Assembly: GCF_001746415.1 (NCBI RefSeq)
Contig: NZ_MEHJ01000001.1
Span: 4,478,501 to 4,542,500 of the forward strand
Source of the DNA: Streptomyces agglomeratus
GTDB lineage: Bacteria; Actinomycetota; Actinomycetes; Streptomycetales; Streptomycetaceae
Reading direction: 5' to 3'
DNA: 64,000 nt
In this document: in pieces, positions 17,797-25,824 of the stretch
Position numbering within the stretch: the first letter of the stretch is position 1
Layout of the letters: every line of letters begins with the position of its first letter
Notes under the pieces: generated by a model
What the model saw: only the letters and a program-made list of their open reading frames with translations
The model's database searches: none
Told to the model about the DNA's origin: nothing
Position numbers and translations under genes: made by a program

Positions 17797-19155
17797 GTGA
17801 GTGCTTCCCGGATTGGCGAGACCACCGACGCGTTCGGTCCCGACGAGCCAGGGCCCGGTTCCGACGATCTTCTCGCCGCGCTTCTCGACGGCATGGACGC
17901 GGCGCTGTGCGCCTTCGACGCGGACGGGGTGATCACCCACTGGAACCGCGAGGCCGAGCGGATCCTCGGATGGACGGCCCACGAGGCGATCGGGCGGACC
18001 GGTCTGGCGGGGTGGGCGGCGCGGCCCGCGGACGCGGACGAGGTGCAGGGGCGGCTGATGGCGGCGATGCACGCGCCGGGCCGTCAGGTCCACGAATTCG
18101 CGCTGCTGCGCAAGGACGGCGGACGCGTTCTCGTACGGACGCAGTCGGCCGGGGTACGCGGCGCGGAGGGTAAGCCCGCCGGGGTGTACTGCGCTTTCAG
18201 CGAGGTGCACGCGCAGATCGACCTGGAGCGGGCGATCGCGCTGAGCGAGGCGCTCTTCGAAGACGCGTCCTGGGGTGTCGTTCTGGTGGACGTGGACCTG
18301 CGTCCGACCGTCGTCAACGCGCACGCGGCGCGCGCGCTCGGAGGCCGCGCGACGCTCCTGGGACGGCCCCTGGGGGAGCTCGTCGTGCAGGGCGTGGAGG
18401 AACTGGAGGGCGCTCTCCAGCACGTACTGGCCGAAGGAGCGCCCCCGGCCCCCGCCGAGCTGTGGGTAACGCTGCGCAGGGCAGAGGGGGGCGGTGCGGG
18501 GGAGCGGCGGAGATGCTGGCGCAGCGGTTTCCTGCGACTGGCGTCGCCGTTGGCGGAGGAGCCGGTTCCGCTGGGGGTCGGCTGGCTGTTCCAGGACATC
18601 ACCGAGGCGAAGACCGCGGAACAGGAAGCCGCGCAGCTGCGCTTCCGGGGCAACCAGCTGCACCGCGCGGGGCGTGCGGCCGCCGAGTGCGAGGACCCGA
18701 TGGAGGCCGCGTTGTCGTACCTCGACTTCGCCCTCGCGGGGTTCGCGGACCATGCTCTGGTCGATCTGACCTCGGGTGACCGTCCGGCGCGTCTGGTCCG
18801 GGCGGCGGCCACGCCGTCGGGTGCCCCCGGGCCGTGCGTTCCGGTGGCGGGTGGAGCGGGCATTCCGGTTCCCTATCCGTCCGGCCATCCGGCGTTCCAG
18901 TGCCTCGACCGTCTCGGTTCGGTACGGGCGAGCGGGGGGTCCCGGGAGTGGGCGGCGAAGCGCCAGTGGCCGAAGGACACCGTGCACGCGCTGTGCGCGG
19001 TGCTGCGCAGCCGGGGCAGGACGCTGGGTGTGGTGACGTTCCTGCGCGGTCCGAGCCGCAGCGCCTTCGAGCGTCCGGACGCGACGTACGCGGAGAACAT
19101 CGCGGTGCGCGTGGCGGCGGCGATCGATTTGGCGCAGGTGCTGAGAGCGGCGTAA
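17797..19155 (+). CDS. PAS-domain sensory/regulatory protein
   Basis: The 452-residue soluble protein starts with a PAS domain (about residues 22-140; LDGMDAALCAFDADGVITHW and EAERILGWTAHEAIGRTG). A second PAS-like module follows (about 150-280; LSEALFEDASWGVVLVD ending with WLFQDITEAKTAEQEA, which resembles a PAC motif). The C-terminal half resembles a GAF-type domain of about 170 residues. No kinase, phosphatase, cyclase or DNA-binding domain is visible, so it probably acts through a partner. The start is GTG 17797, with GGGGG six bases upstream. It is transcribed alone, towards the SIS gene. Confidence 0.8.
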   Translation: MSASRIGETTDAFGPDEPGPGSDDLLAALLDGMDAALCAFDADGVITHWNREAERILGWTAHEAIGRTGLAGWAARPADADEVQGRLMAAMHAPGRQVHEFALLRKDGGRVLVRTQSAGVRGAEGKPAGVYCAFSEVHAQIDLERAIALSEALFEDASWGVVLVDVDLRPTVVNAHAARALGGRATLLGRPLGELVVQGVEELEGALQHVLAEGAPPAPAELWVTLRRAEGGGAGERRRCWRSGFLRLASPLAEEPVPLGVGWLFQDITEAKTAEQEAAQLRFRGNQLHRAGRAAAECEDPMEAALSYLDFALAGFADHALVDLTSGDRPARLVRAAATPSGAPGPCVPVAGGAGIPVPYPSGHPAFQCLDRLGSVRASGGSREWAAKRQWPKDTVHALCAVLRSRGRTLGVVTFLRGPSRSAFERPDATYAENIAVRVAAAIDLAQVLRAA

Positions 19156-19156
19156 C

Positions 19157-19176
19157 GACCGTTCCCGGGAACGGTC
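19157..19176. repeat. Perfect 20-base palindrome, founder-like copy of the GTTCCCGGGAACG family
   Basis: GACCGTTCCCGGGAACGGTC lies directly after the PAS stop codon. More degenerate copies follow to about 19300 (ACGTTCCGGGGAAG, GCGTTCCCAAGAACAG, GCGTTCCCGTGAACC). It may serve as a transcript end, but its sequence identity to coding copies elsewhere points to a dispersed element. Confidence 0.7.
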
Positions 19177-19297
19177 CGCGGACGTTCCGGGGAAGGGCGC
19201 CGGCCGGTGCGGTGCGACCGCGCCGGCTGACGGCCGTCGGCGTGCGTTCCCAAGAACAGAGGGCGCGCGCGTGCGTTCCCGTGAACCCACAGGAACG

Positions 19298-19335
19298 CGG
19301 GAGATCAGTGCCGGTACGGGAGATCAGTGCCGGTA
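19298..19335. repeat. Perfect tandem 19-base duplication over the SIS gene stop codon
   Basis: CGGGAGATCAGTGCCGGTA occurs twice without a gap (19298-19316 and 19317-19335). The second copy contains the stop codon of the SIS gene (19324-19326) and the first repeats it outside the gene. This looks like a recent slip duplication. Confidence 0.8.
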
Positions 19336-20079
19336 GAAGATCCGGTCGCGGTACTCCGTCATCACGCGGCCGTTCCACTCGTGGCCGCCGTCGACATTGC
19401 CGGAGCGCAGCAACGGCGGTTCGATGCCCCGGTCCGCCAGCTCGCCCGCCGCGGCGGCCACGACGGCCTGCATCAGAGCGCTCGTGATCACCGTGGAGGC
19501 GGGAGCGAAGGGGGCCTCGATCCCCTCCGCGGTGAGCTCCGCGTCACCCGGCGCGATCTTGCTGTCCAGGACGATGTCGCAGTGGTCCTTGAGGTACGTA
19601 CCCGAGACGTGCCGCGACTTCGTCTCCCGCGTGTACGCCACCGAGGTCACGCCGATGACCTTGAGGCCGAGCGCCCGGGCGTTCATCGCCATTTCGACCG
19701 GCAGCGCGTTGCGCCCGGACAGCGAGATGATCACGAGTACGTCGCCCGGCTTGGCGGGGCTGCTGTCCAGTACGGCTGCCGCGAGCCCGTCGACCCGCTC
19801 CAGGGCGGAGCCCAGCGTGGCCGGCATGACGTCGACGCCGACGGTCCCGGGAACGGCCAGCAGGTTCATCAGCGCGAGGCCGCCCGCCCGGTAGACGACG
19901 TCCTGGGCGGCGAGGGAGGAGTGGCCGGCGCCGAAGGCGAAGAGGCGCCCGCCCGAGGCCACCGCGTCGGCGAGGGCGGTACCGGCGGCCGCGATGTTCC
20001 CGGCCTCCTCGTCGCGGACGCGGTGAAGCAGTCCGATCGCGGCGTCGAAGAACTGACCGGCCAGTTTGCTCTCGCTCAT
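19324..20079 (-). CDS. SIS-domain phosphosugar-binding protein (UPF0309-like)
   Basis: The 251-residue protein is a single sugar isomerase (SIS) domain: FAFGAGHSSLAAQDVVYRAGG and VLVIISLSGRNALPVEMAMNA form the phosphosugar-binding loops, followed by KVIGVTSVAYTRE. The family binds phosphorylated amino sugars or acts as isomerase/etherase; the exact substrate is unknown. ATG 20079 has GGAAGGGG eight bases upstream, while the open frame to 20205 has no homology. A DasR-like site lies at 20141-20156 upstream, which fits a role in N-acetylglucosamine-related metabolism. It is divergent from a DesR-like regulator. Confidence 0.85.
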   Translation of the reverse strand: MSESKLAGQFFDAAIGLLHRVRDEEAGNIAAAGTALADAVASGGRLFAFGAGHSSLAAQDVVYRAGGLALMNLLAVPGTVGVDVMPATLGSALERVDGLAAAVLDSSPAKPGDVLVIISLSGRNALPVEMAMNARALGLKVIGVTSVAYTRETKSRHVSGTYLKDHCDIVLDSKIAPGDAELTAEGIEAPFAPASTVITSALMQAVVAAAAGELADRGIEPPLLRSGNVDGGHEWNGRVMTEYRDRIFYRH

Positions 20080-20140
20080 CGCGCGGGCCCCTTCCAGCGG
20101 TACATGTGCGAACGTCGTGCGACGGTGGCGCGGATCACGT

Positions 20141-20156
20141 TGCGGTCTGGACCAGT
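20141..20156. promoter_or_regulatory. DasR-responsive element (dre) candidate
   Basis: The sequence TGCGGTCTGGACCAGT matches 12 of 16 bases of the dre consensus ACTGGTCTAGACCAGT as I remember it, including GGTCT and GACCAGT. It lies 62-77 bases upstream of the SIS gene and about 100 bases before the DtxR-type gene, between the two divergent starts. Confidence 0.55.
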
Positions 20157-20253
20157 GCCGTGTCAATACGGCTTCCCGTCGGCGCGGCACGGTTGTCGGC
20201 GCCATGCGTCAGAATTGGGTCAGGGCCAGCGCACGAGCAATCGAGGGGCACGT

Positions 20254-20946
20254 ATGTCCGGACTGATCGACACCACGGAGATGTATCTCCGCACCATCCT
20301 CGAACTCGAGGAAGAAGGCGTGGTCCCCATGCGCGCCCGTATCGCCGAGCGGCTCGACCAGAGCGGGCCGACGGTGAGCCAGACGGTGGCGCGCATGGAG
20401 CGTGACGGCCTGGTGACAGTGGCGGGCGACCGTCATCTGGAGCTGACCGACGAGGGCCGCAAGCTCGCGACCCGCGTCATGCGCAAGCACCGGCTCGCCG
20501 AGTGTCTGCTGGTCGACGTGATCGGCCTGGAGTGGGAGCAGGTTCACGCCGAGGCGTGCCGCTGGGAGCACGTGATGAGCGAGGCGGTGGAGAGGCGAGT
20601 CCTCGAGCTGCTGCGTCACCCTACGGAGTCTCCGTACGGGAACCCGATCCCCGGCCTGGAGGAGCTTGGCGAGAAGGCGGAGGCCGACCCGTTCCTGGAC
20701 GACAACATGGTCAGCCTGAACGACCTGGCGCCCGGCCCGGAGGGGAAGACGGTCGTCGTACGCCGGATCGGGGAGCCGATCCAGACGGACGCCCAGCTGA
20801 TGTATACGCTGCGCCGCGCGGGAGTGCAGCCCGGTTCGGTCGTGAGTGTGACGGAGTCCCCCGGCGGGGTACTCGTAGGCAGCAGTGGCGAGGCCGCGGA
20901 GCTCGGTGCCGAGGTGGCCTCGCACGTTTTCGTCGCCAAGCGCTGA
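20254..20946 (+). CDS. desR: DtxR/IdeR-family iron-dependent repressor, DesR-like
   Basis: The 230-residue protein has a winged helix N-terminus (RIAERLDQSGPTVSQTVARM), a dimerisation domain and an SH3-like C-terminus. All DtxR metal ligands are in register: Met10, Cys102, Glu105 and His106 for the primary site, and His79, Glu83 and His98 for the ancillary site. With Fe2+ such proteins repress siderophore and iron-uptake genes. The synteny with a SIS gene recalls S. coelicolor DesR (SCO4394), which represses desferrioxamine synthesis; the symbol is given on that basis. ATG 20254 has GAGGGG six bases upstream. A hairpin at 20973-20997 ends the transcript. Confidence 0.88.
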   Translation: MSGLIDTTEMYLRTILELEEEGVVPMRARIAERLDQSGPTVSQTVARMERDGLVTVAGDRHLELTDEGRKLATRVMRKHRLAECLLVDVIGLEWEQVHAEACRWEHVMSEAVERRVLELLRHPTESPYGNPIPGLEELGEKAEADPFLDDNMVSLNDLAPGPEGKTVVVRRIGEPIQTDAQLMYTLRRAGVQPGSVVSVTESPGGVLVGSSGEAAELGAEVASHVFVAKR

Positions 20947-20972
20947 CACCGGCGCCCGAGCGGCAACGTCCG

Positions 20973-20997
20973 CCGGCCCCACCGTGCTTGGGGCCGG
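20973..20997 (+). terminator. Hairpin terminator of the DtxR-type gene
   Basis: CCGGCCCC and GGGGCCGG pair perfectly around a 9-base loop, starting 26 bases after the stop codon. Confidence 0.65.
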
Positions 20998-21205
20998 TCC
21001 GGCGATCCTCCGGAATCCCAGCGACCGGACGGATCGCGTGCCAGGCTGTGACCGAGGGACATGATGTGAGGTCGCACGCCGGTCTGGCCGTCTGAGGTCT
21101 GACGGTTCGTCGGGGAGGGGGCAGGGAATGCGCCCGTCGCGCGGGCACCGCCCGGAGATTCGTTCTGCTCGCCGTGCCGGCGACGACCTTCTTGGCGAAG
21201 GGAGT

Positions 21206-21233
21206 GGCTCCGGCGCCCTGAGGCGCCGGAGCC
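21206..21233. terminator. Strong intergenic hairpin
   Basis: GGCTCCGGCGCC and GGCGCCGGAGCC pair perfectly over 12 bases with a CTGA loop. With no gene immediately upstream it either backs up the desR terminator at 20973-20997 or ends an unrecognised small RNA transcribed from 21000-21200. Confidence 0.65.
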
Positions 21234-21399
21234 TGTCCTCCCCTGTGCCGACCCGGAGCCCCGAGCTCCCAGGGTCGGCCCCCGCGGACCGTTTTCCCCG
21301 AGCGGCCCGCCTCCCGCTGAAGATCTCCCCTCGGCGGCAGCGGTCAATCCTGGAGCGGGGTCACTCGAACGAGGGGTGTTGCACGCGGAAGCCGTATTT

Positions 21400-21415
21400 T
21401 CGAATACGGGTTCGA
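21400..21415. promoter_or_regulatory. LexA/SOS-box-like palindrome
   Basis: TCGAATACGGGTTCGA matches the actinobacterial SOS consensus TCGAAC-n4-GTTCGA at 11 of 12 defined bases. It lies 70 bases before the hydrolase start, where a repressor would cover the promoter. Confidence 0.5.
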
Positions 21416-21485
21416 TAGTCTGTGCTGGACTCGACCACTCACTCATGGACGGACCACCCGGGGGACGAAGGGGGTGCCAGGACAT

Positions 21486-22376
21486 ATGGTGCGGCGCATT
21501 GACGTGACCGGAGCCGACGGCGTACGCCTGGCGGCCTGGGAGTTCGCCGATCCTCCCAAGGGGAGCGGGGAAACCGACCGCGCCCCCGCGGTCTTACTGC
21601 TCCACGGCCTGATGGGCCGGGCGGCCCACTGGGCGGGCACCGCCCGCTGGCTCTCGGAGCGCTACCGGGCGGTCGCCCTCGACCAGCGCGGCCACGGCCG
21701 AAGCGACAAGCCGGCCGACGGCCCGTACACCCGCGAGGCGTACGTCGCCGACGCCGAGGCCGCGGTCGAACAACTGGGCCTCGCGCCCGTCACTCTCATC
21801 GGCCACTCCATGGGCGCCCTGACGGCCTGGCAGCTCGCCGCCAAGCGCCCCGACCTGGTGCGGGCCGTCGTCATCTGCGACATGCGGGCGGGCGCGCTCG
21901 GTGCGGCCTCCCAGCGGGAGTGGGAGGACTGGTTCAGGACCTGGCCGGTCCCCTTCGCCACCCTCGCCGACGTACGTAAGTGGTTCGGCGAGGACGACCC
22001 CTGGGTGGAACGCCCGAGCCCGGCCCGCGGCGAGTTCTTCGCCGAGGTCATGGCCGAACGGGCCGACGGCTGGCGTCCGGTCTTCTCCCGCCGCCAGATG
22101 CTCATCTCCCGTGAGACCTGGGTGCACGACGCCCACTGGGAGGAGCTTGCGCTGGTCCGGTGTCCCACCCTCGTCGTCCGCGGCCTCGACGGCGAACTGG
22201 GCCGGGCGGAGGCGCACGAGATGGTCAGAGTGCTGCCGCGCGGGCGGTACGCCGAAGTGGTCGACGCCGGCCACCTCGTCCACTACGACCAGCCGGAGGG
22301 CTGGCGCACCGAGATCGAGCCGTTCCTGGAAGAAACCGCCAACGAGCCGGTAGCCCCGCCCCTGAGTCAGCCCTGA
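21486..22376 (+). CDS. Alpha/beta-hydrolase with a TTA codon
   Basis: The 296-residue protein has the complete triad: Ser108 in GHSMG, Asp235 in RGLDGE and His263 in DAGHLVH, with the oxyanion strand LLLHGLMG. A cap domain rich in Trp lies between about 130 and 210. It is a soluble esterase/lyase-type hydrolase of unknown substrate. Leucine codon 37 (21594-21596), in the VLLLHG strand, is TTA, so translation should depend on the bldA tRNA. I found no other in-frame TTA by eye in this window. The start could be ATG 21486 or GTG 21474. A LexA-like box lies upstream. Confidence 0.85.
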   Translation: MVRRIDVTGADGVRLAAWEFADPPKGSGETDRAPAVLLLHGLMGRAAHWAGTARWLSERYRAVALDQRGHGRSDKPADGPYTREAYVADAEAAVEQLGLAPVTLIGHSMGALTAWQLAAKRPDLVRAVVICDMRAGALGAASQREWEDWFRTWPVPFATLADVRKWFGEDDPWVERPSPARGEFFAEVMAERADGWRPVFSRRQMLISRETWVHDAHWEELALVRCPTLVVRGLDGELGRAEAHEMVRVLPRGRYAEVVDAGHLVHYDQPEGWRTEIEPFLEETANEPVAPPLSQP

Positions 22377-22425
22377 GCCGGCCTGAGCCAGCCCTGAGCA
22401 GTAGTCACCTCTGATCCGTTGACTC

Positions 22426-22479
22426 CGCCCGTTGTCCGAGGGGCTTCCAACCAAGCCTGGAGCCCTCCGGCAACGGGCG
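22426..22479. terminator. Bidirectional terminator between convergent genes
   Basis: CGCCCGTTG (22426-22434) and CAACGGGCG (22471-22479) are perfect complements. The interior adds an imperfect CCGAGGGGCT/AGCCCTCCGG stem. It separates the hydrolase from the convergent ABC permease. Confidence 0.65.
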
Positions 22480-22497
22480 CACGCCGCCCCGCCCCGG

Positions 22498-24261
22498 TCA
22501 TCCCTTGCTCACCGCGGCGAGGATCTCCGGAAGCCGCGCCGCCGCCTGCGGCGCCGACCAGCGCACGCCCGCCCAGGAGATCAGCGCGCCGTACGCCGCC
22601 CCCAGCGGCAGCACTAGCCACAACCAGCCCTCCGCGTCGGCCACATGGAGCCAGATGGTCAGTGTGATCAGCGGAGCGCACAGCAGTGCCGCCGCGATCA
22701 TGCCGCCGAGGATCGAGATCCAGGCGAGGCCCGCCTGCCCCGGCGCGACGTTCTTGTGTGCGCTGCCCTGCGGGATCGAGTACGGGAAACGCACGGACGT
22801 CACCGCACCTGTCGCCAGCATCGCGCCGAGCAGGGCGAAGGACAGGCCGAGTGCCTCGGGAAGAGCCCGCCAGTCACCCACCAGCCCCGCCGTGACCACG
22901 GTCACCAGCGCCGAGTACGGCAGGGTGATGAGCAGCAGGGCCAGGGCCCGCGCCCGTAGTTCCTCGTATGCGTCCCGTGCAGTGGAGATCGTCATGGCGA
23001 CCATCCAGAAGGCGGAGGTGTCCTGGCCGAACTGGTTGTACATCTGGATGCCGAGCATCCCCGCCGCGAAGCACGCGAAGTAGATCGTGCCCGTTCCCTG
23101 GAGCGCGTTGAACACCGGCACGATCAGCCCGATCACCAGCGAGGTCACCCACGCGGCCTTCGTCTTGGGATCCCGCCACACGTACCGCAGGCTGCGCTCG
23201 ATCACCGTTCCCGTACGCCCGCCCGACAGGAACCGCCCGCCGAGGCCCCGCGACGCCGACTGGCGGGCCGGCTCCGCGGCCTGGAGGGTCGAGCCGTCCG
23301 GGGACGTCATCAGCTTCACCAGACTGCGCTCCCAGGACCACAGCAGCGCGGCCAGCGCCACCACGGCCAGCAGCAGCTGCGCCGCGCCACGCACGTACGC
23401 CCCGTCGCTCACCGCGTCCACCGCGCCGACCGCCGATGCGGGCGGCACCCAGCTCAGGACGTCCGCCATCGGATCGAGCTTCGCCAGGCCGCCCGCGTTG
23501 CTGAGCCGCTGAGCGCCGAAGTTGACCACCTGAATGCCGACGGCGATCACCAGACCGCTCAGTACGGCCAGATCGCGGCCCTTGCGGCTGCTCAGCAGCC
23601 GGACGTTCGCCGCTGCCACGGCCCGGGCCAGCGCCACGCACAGCAGCAGCGTCAGCGCCACGGCGAGGACGCCGACGACCGCGGCCGCCGCGCCGTGCGC
23701 CACCGAAATCACCGAGCCCAGGGCCAGGCAGAACGTGAACAGCGGTCCGATCCCCACGAGTGACGCCGTCAGCAGCGCCCGGACGAGCGGGCGCGGTCGC
23801 AGCGGCAGCATGACAAGGCGGGTCGGGTCGAGCGTCTCGTCGCCGCTGGGGAAGAACAGCGGCATCACCGTCCAGCCGAGCCCGAGAAGCGCCGTCAGCA
23901 GCACCACGATTGTTGTCGCGTGCTCGTTCCCGCGCAGCGCTACAAGGCCGATCAGTTGAAGCGCAGCGAAGAGCAGCGCGATCACACCGGAGACGATGTA
24001 CGCCGTCCTGCGGCCGGACGACTGCCGCAGTCCGTTCCGCAGCAACGACAGTTTGAGCCGTACGAAGACGGACGTGATCCCGGGAACGGCCGCCGCGCCG
24101 GTCTCGGGAATGGCCGCCGCGCCGCTCCCGGGAGCGGCCGTTGTGTCGTTCCCGGGAAGAGCCGACGCGCCGTTCCCGGGAAGGGCAGTTGTGTCGCTCT
24201 CGGGAACGGCCGGGACGCCCGTCGCGCCCTTCCCGTGAACCGGCGGCTCTTCCGCGCTCAT
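22498..24261 (-). CDS. ABC exporter permease
   Basis: The 587-residue integral membrane protein has about twelve predicted helices in two groups, with soluble segments around RYVWRDPKTKAAWV and FRSPYSIPQG-like VRFPYSIPQGSAH. This is the layout of large ABC-2-type permeases paired with a single ATPase. ATG 24261 overlaps the ATPase stop by ATGA, so the two subunits are coupled. Residues about 14-60 form a cytosolic leader of 8-10-residue Ala/Pro/Gly repeats (ALPGNGAS, ALPGNDTT, APGSGAAA). These are encoded by GTTCCCGGGAACGGC-type DNA repeats at 24075-24235 and are unlikely to be part of the conserved fold. The exported substrate is unknown. Confidence 0.82.
   Translation of the reverse strand: MSAEEPPVHGKGATGVPAVPESDTTALPGNGASALPGNDTTAAPGSGAAAIPETGAAAVPGITSVFVRLKLSLLRNGLRQSSGRRTAYIVSGVIALLFAALQLIGLVALRGNEHATTIVVLLTALLGLGWTVMPLFFPSGDETLDPTRLVMLPLRPRPLVRALLTASLVGIGPLFTFCLALGSVISVAHGAAAAVVGVLAVALTLLLCVALARAVAAANVRLLSSRKGRDLAVLSGLVIAVGIQVVNFGAQRLSNAGGLAKLDPMADVLSWVPPASAVGAVDAVSDGAYVRGAAQLLLAVVALAALLWSWERSLVKLMTSPDGSTLQAAEPARQSASRGLGGRFLSGGRTGTVIERSLRYVWRDPKTKAAWVTSLVIGLIVPVFNALQGTGTIYFACFAAGMLGIQMYNQFGQDTSAFWMVAMTISTARDAYEELRARALALLLITLPYSALVTVVTAGLVGDWRALPEALGLSFALLGAMLATGAVTSVRFPYSIPQGSAHKNVAPGQAGLAWISILGGMIAAALLCAPLITLTIWLHVADAEGWLWLVLPLGAAYGALISWAGVRWSAPQAAARLPEILAAVSKG
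24075..24235. repeat. Palindromic repeat expansion at the 5' end of the permease gene
   Basis: Seven degenerate units such as TCCCGGGAACGGCCGC, TCTCGGGAATGGCCGC, TCCCGGGAGCGGCC and TTCCCGGGAAGAGCC are arranged at about 22-27-base spacing. All keep the reading frame of the permease gene on the minus strand. Confidence 0.7.
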
Positions 24262-25079
24262 CGGGCGCCGCCGCCCAGCCAGTCCAGGCTCTCCCCGCTG
24301 TCCCGGCCGTTCGCGCCGACCAGTTCGAGGAAGGCGCTCTGGAGGGTGGGCGCGTCGCCGCGTACTTCGGCGAGCGTCCCTTGCGCGCGGATGCGGCCCG
24401 CGGCCATCACCGCGACCCAGTCGCACAGCGACTCGACGAGCTCCATGACGTGGCTGGAGAAGACGACGGTCGCGCCGGACACTGTGTACCGCTCCAGCAC
24501 GCCGCGGATCGTCTGCGCCGACACGGGATCGACGCCTTCGAAGGGCTCGTCCAGGAAGAGCACTTCGGGGTTGTGCAGCAGCGCCGCGGCGAGGCCGATC
24601 TTTTTGCGCATGCCGGTCGAGTAGTCGACGACCAGCTTGTGCTGGGCGCCGGCGAGGTCCAGTACGTCGAGAAGCTGCGTCGCCCGCCGGTCGACCACGT
24701 CGCCGGGCAGCCCCCGAAGCCGGCCGGAGTACGCGAGGAGTTCACGCCCGGAGAGGCGGTCGAAGAGCCGCAGCCCCTCCGGCAGTACGCCGATCCTGGC
24801 CTTGACCGCCACCGGGTCCTGCCACACGTCGTGGCCGCCGACCAGGACCTTTCCCGCGTCGGGGCGCAGCAGCCCCGTGACCATCGACAGGGTGGTGGTC
24901 TTGCCCGCTCCGTTCGGCCCGACCAGGCCGATGAACTTGCCCGCGGGCAGCTCCAGATCGATGCCCGCGACCGCGATCTGCTCGCCGAAGCGCTTCCACA
25001 GGCCCTCTACACGTACAGCGGCGGGCGGCGCGATGTGCGCTCCGCCCGCCTCTTCCGGTCCCACTGCGCCGTCGGACAT
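24258..25079 (-). CDS. ABC transporter ATP-binding protein
   Basis: The 273-residue ATPase has Walker A GPNGAGKTTT, a Q-loop region in IGVLPEGL, signature YSTGMRKKIGLA, Walker B VLFLDEPFEGVDP and the switch His in SSHVME. The STGMRKK form of the signature is usual in ABC-2-type exporters. It powers the permease encoded downstream by a 4-base overlap. I prefer ATG 25079; TTG 25088 would add three residues. Confidence 0.9.
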   Translation of the reverse strand: MSDGAVGPEEAGGAHIAPPAAVRVEGLWKRFGEQIAVAGIDLELPAGKFIGLVGPNGAGKTTTLSMVTGLLRPDAGKVLVGGHDVWQDPVAVKARIGVLPEGLRLFDRLSGRELLAYSGRLRGLPGDVVDRRATQLLDVLDLAGAQHKLVVDYSTGMRKKIGLAAALLHNPEVLFLDEPFEGVDPVSAQTIRGVLERYTVSGATVVFSSHVMELVESLCDWVAVMAAGRIRAQGTLAEVRGDAPTLQSAFLELVGANGRDSGESLDWLGGGAR

Positions 25080-25122
25080 GTCGCACAACCTTTCGGTGTC
25101 CCCGTGCCGCTACGGGGACACC

Positions 25123-25824
25123 CTACGGTCGGCGTGTACGCGCCGCCGCTGCCTCTCGCCCGCAGGAGTAGGCCAGGGGGCTGATCAACTCCTCCACGTC
25201 GGGCAGCCACCGGTTCGCCGGTGTGGGGCGGCGCGCCCACTGCACCGCGCCCATTCCGCCGAGCCGGGTCGGCGGCCCCGCGACGTAGTCGCCCTCGCCG
25301 CGCGTGACCAGGTCGATCGCCGTCGGCGTCCAGCCCAACTTGCGCACCAGGTCGGGAACCTTGGCAGCGGCGCTGGGCAGTACGAAGAACAACATCCGGC
25401 GGTCGGGCGTGCAGGTCACGGGGCCGAGCGTCAGCTCCATGCGTTCCATGCGGGCGAGCGCCAGGAATCCGGCCGACTCGGGAACGTCCAGAGCGTCGAA
25501 GGAGCGGCCCGTCGGCAGCAGGATCGAGGCCCTCGGCTGTTTCGACCACATGCGCCGTGCCGCGGTGGCGCTGCCCGTCGCCTGGGCCGCCCAGTCGGCG
25601 GTGGCGGGGTGCGCGCCGGGCAAAGCGCAGGAGGGGACGCCGCACGAGCACCGCTCGATGCCCTCGTCCGCCTCCAGCCAGGTGCCCGGGAACACGTCCC
25701 AGTGCCGTTCTTCGGCGTACCGCACGGCGCTGTCCAGCAGTTGTTCGCCGCGCTGCTTGGGGATCTGGGCGGCATCCGTGACTCCGATGGTCTCTTCCAC
25801 GAACAGCTCAACTACCGCCGTCAC
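25123..25824 (-). CDS. Bifunctional DNA primase/polymerase-like protein
   Basis: The 233-residue protein matches the N-terminal prim-pol-like domain common in Streptomyces: LLDSAVRYAEERHWDVFPGTWL, a CSCGVPSCALPGAHP zinc-type cluster, and GPVTCTPDRRMLFFV. Only the catalytic-fold domain is present, without helicase. Chromosomal solo copies have no established role; true priming activity is doubtful. GTG 25824 has no good ribosome site. GTG 25800 in the same frame, giving an N-terminus beginning VEETIG, is an alternative. Confidence 0.7.
   Translation of the reverse strand: MTAVVELFVEETIGVTDAAQIPKQRGEQLLDSAVRYAEERHWDVFPGTWLEADEGIERCSCGVPSCALPGAHPATADWAAQATGSATAARRMWSKQPRASILLPTGRSFDALDVPESAGFLALARMERMELTLGPVTCTPDRRMLFFVLPSAAAKVPDLVRKLGWTPTAIDLVTRGEGDYVAGPPTRLGGMGAVQWARRPTPANRWLPDVEELISPLAYSCGREAAAARTRRP

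Larger units (their letters stand above)
20998..21485. other. Non-coding region upstream of the alpha/beta hydrolase
   Basis: About 490 bases carry no convincing gene. They hold a second strong hairpin (21206-21233), a CGTATT-n4-AATACG inverted repeat (21393-21408) and a LexA-like box (21400-21415). The last 80 bases are distinctly AT-richer, as expected for a promoter. Confidence 0.5.

Noticed and set aside
20998..21205. Small RNA ended by the 21206 hairpin
   Set aside because: Possible, but I could not recognise a promoter or conserved fold, so it is mentioned only in the region note.
21405..21420. GGGTTCGATAGTC as a tRNA T-loop
   Set aside because: No acceptor, anticodon or D-arm pairing could be found around it.
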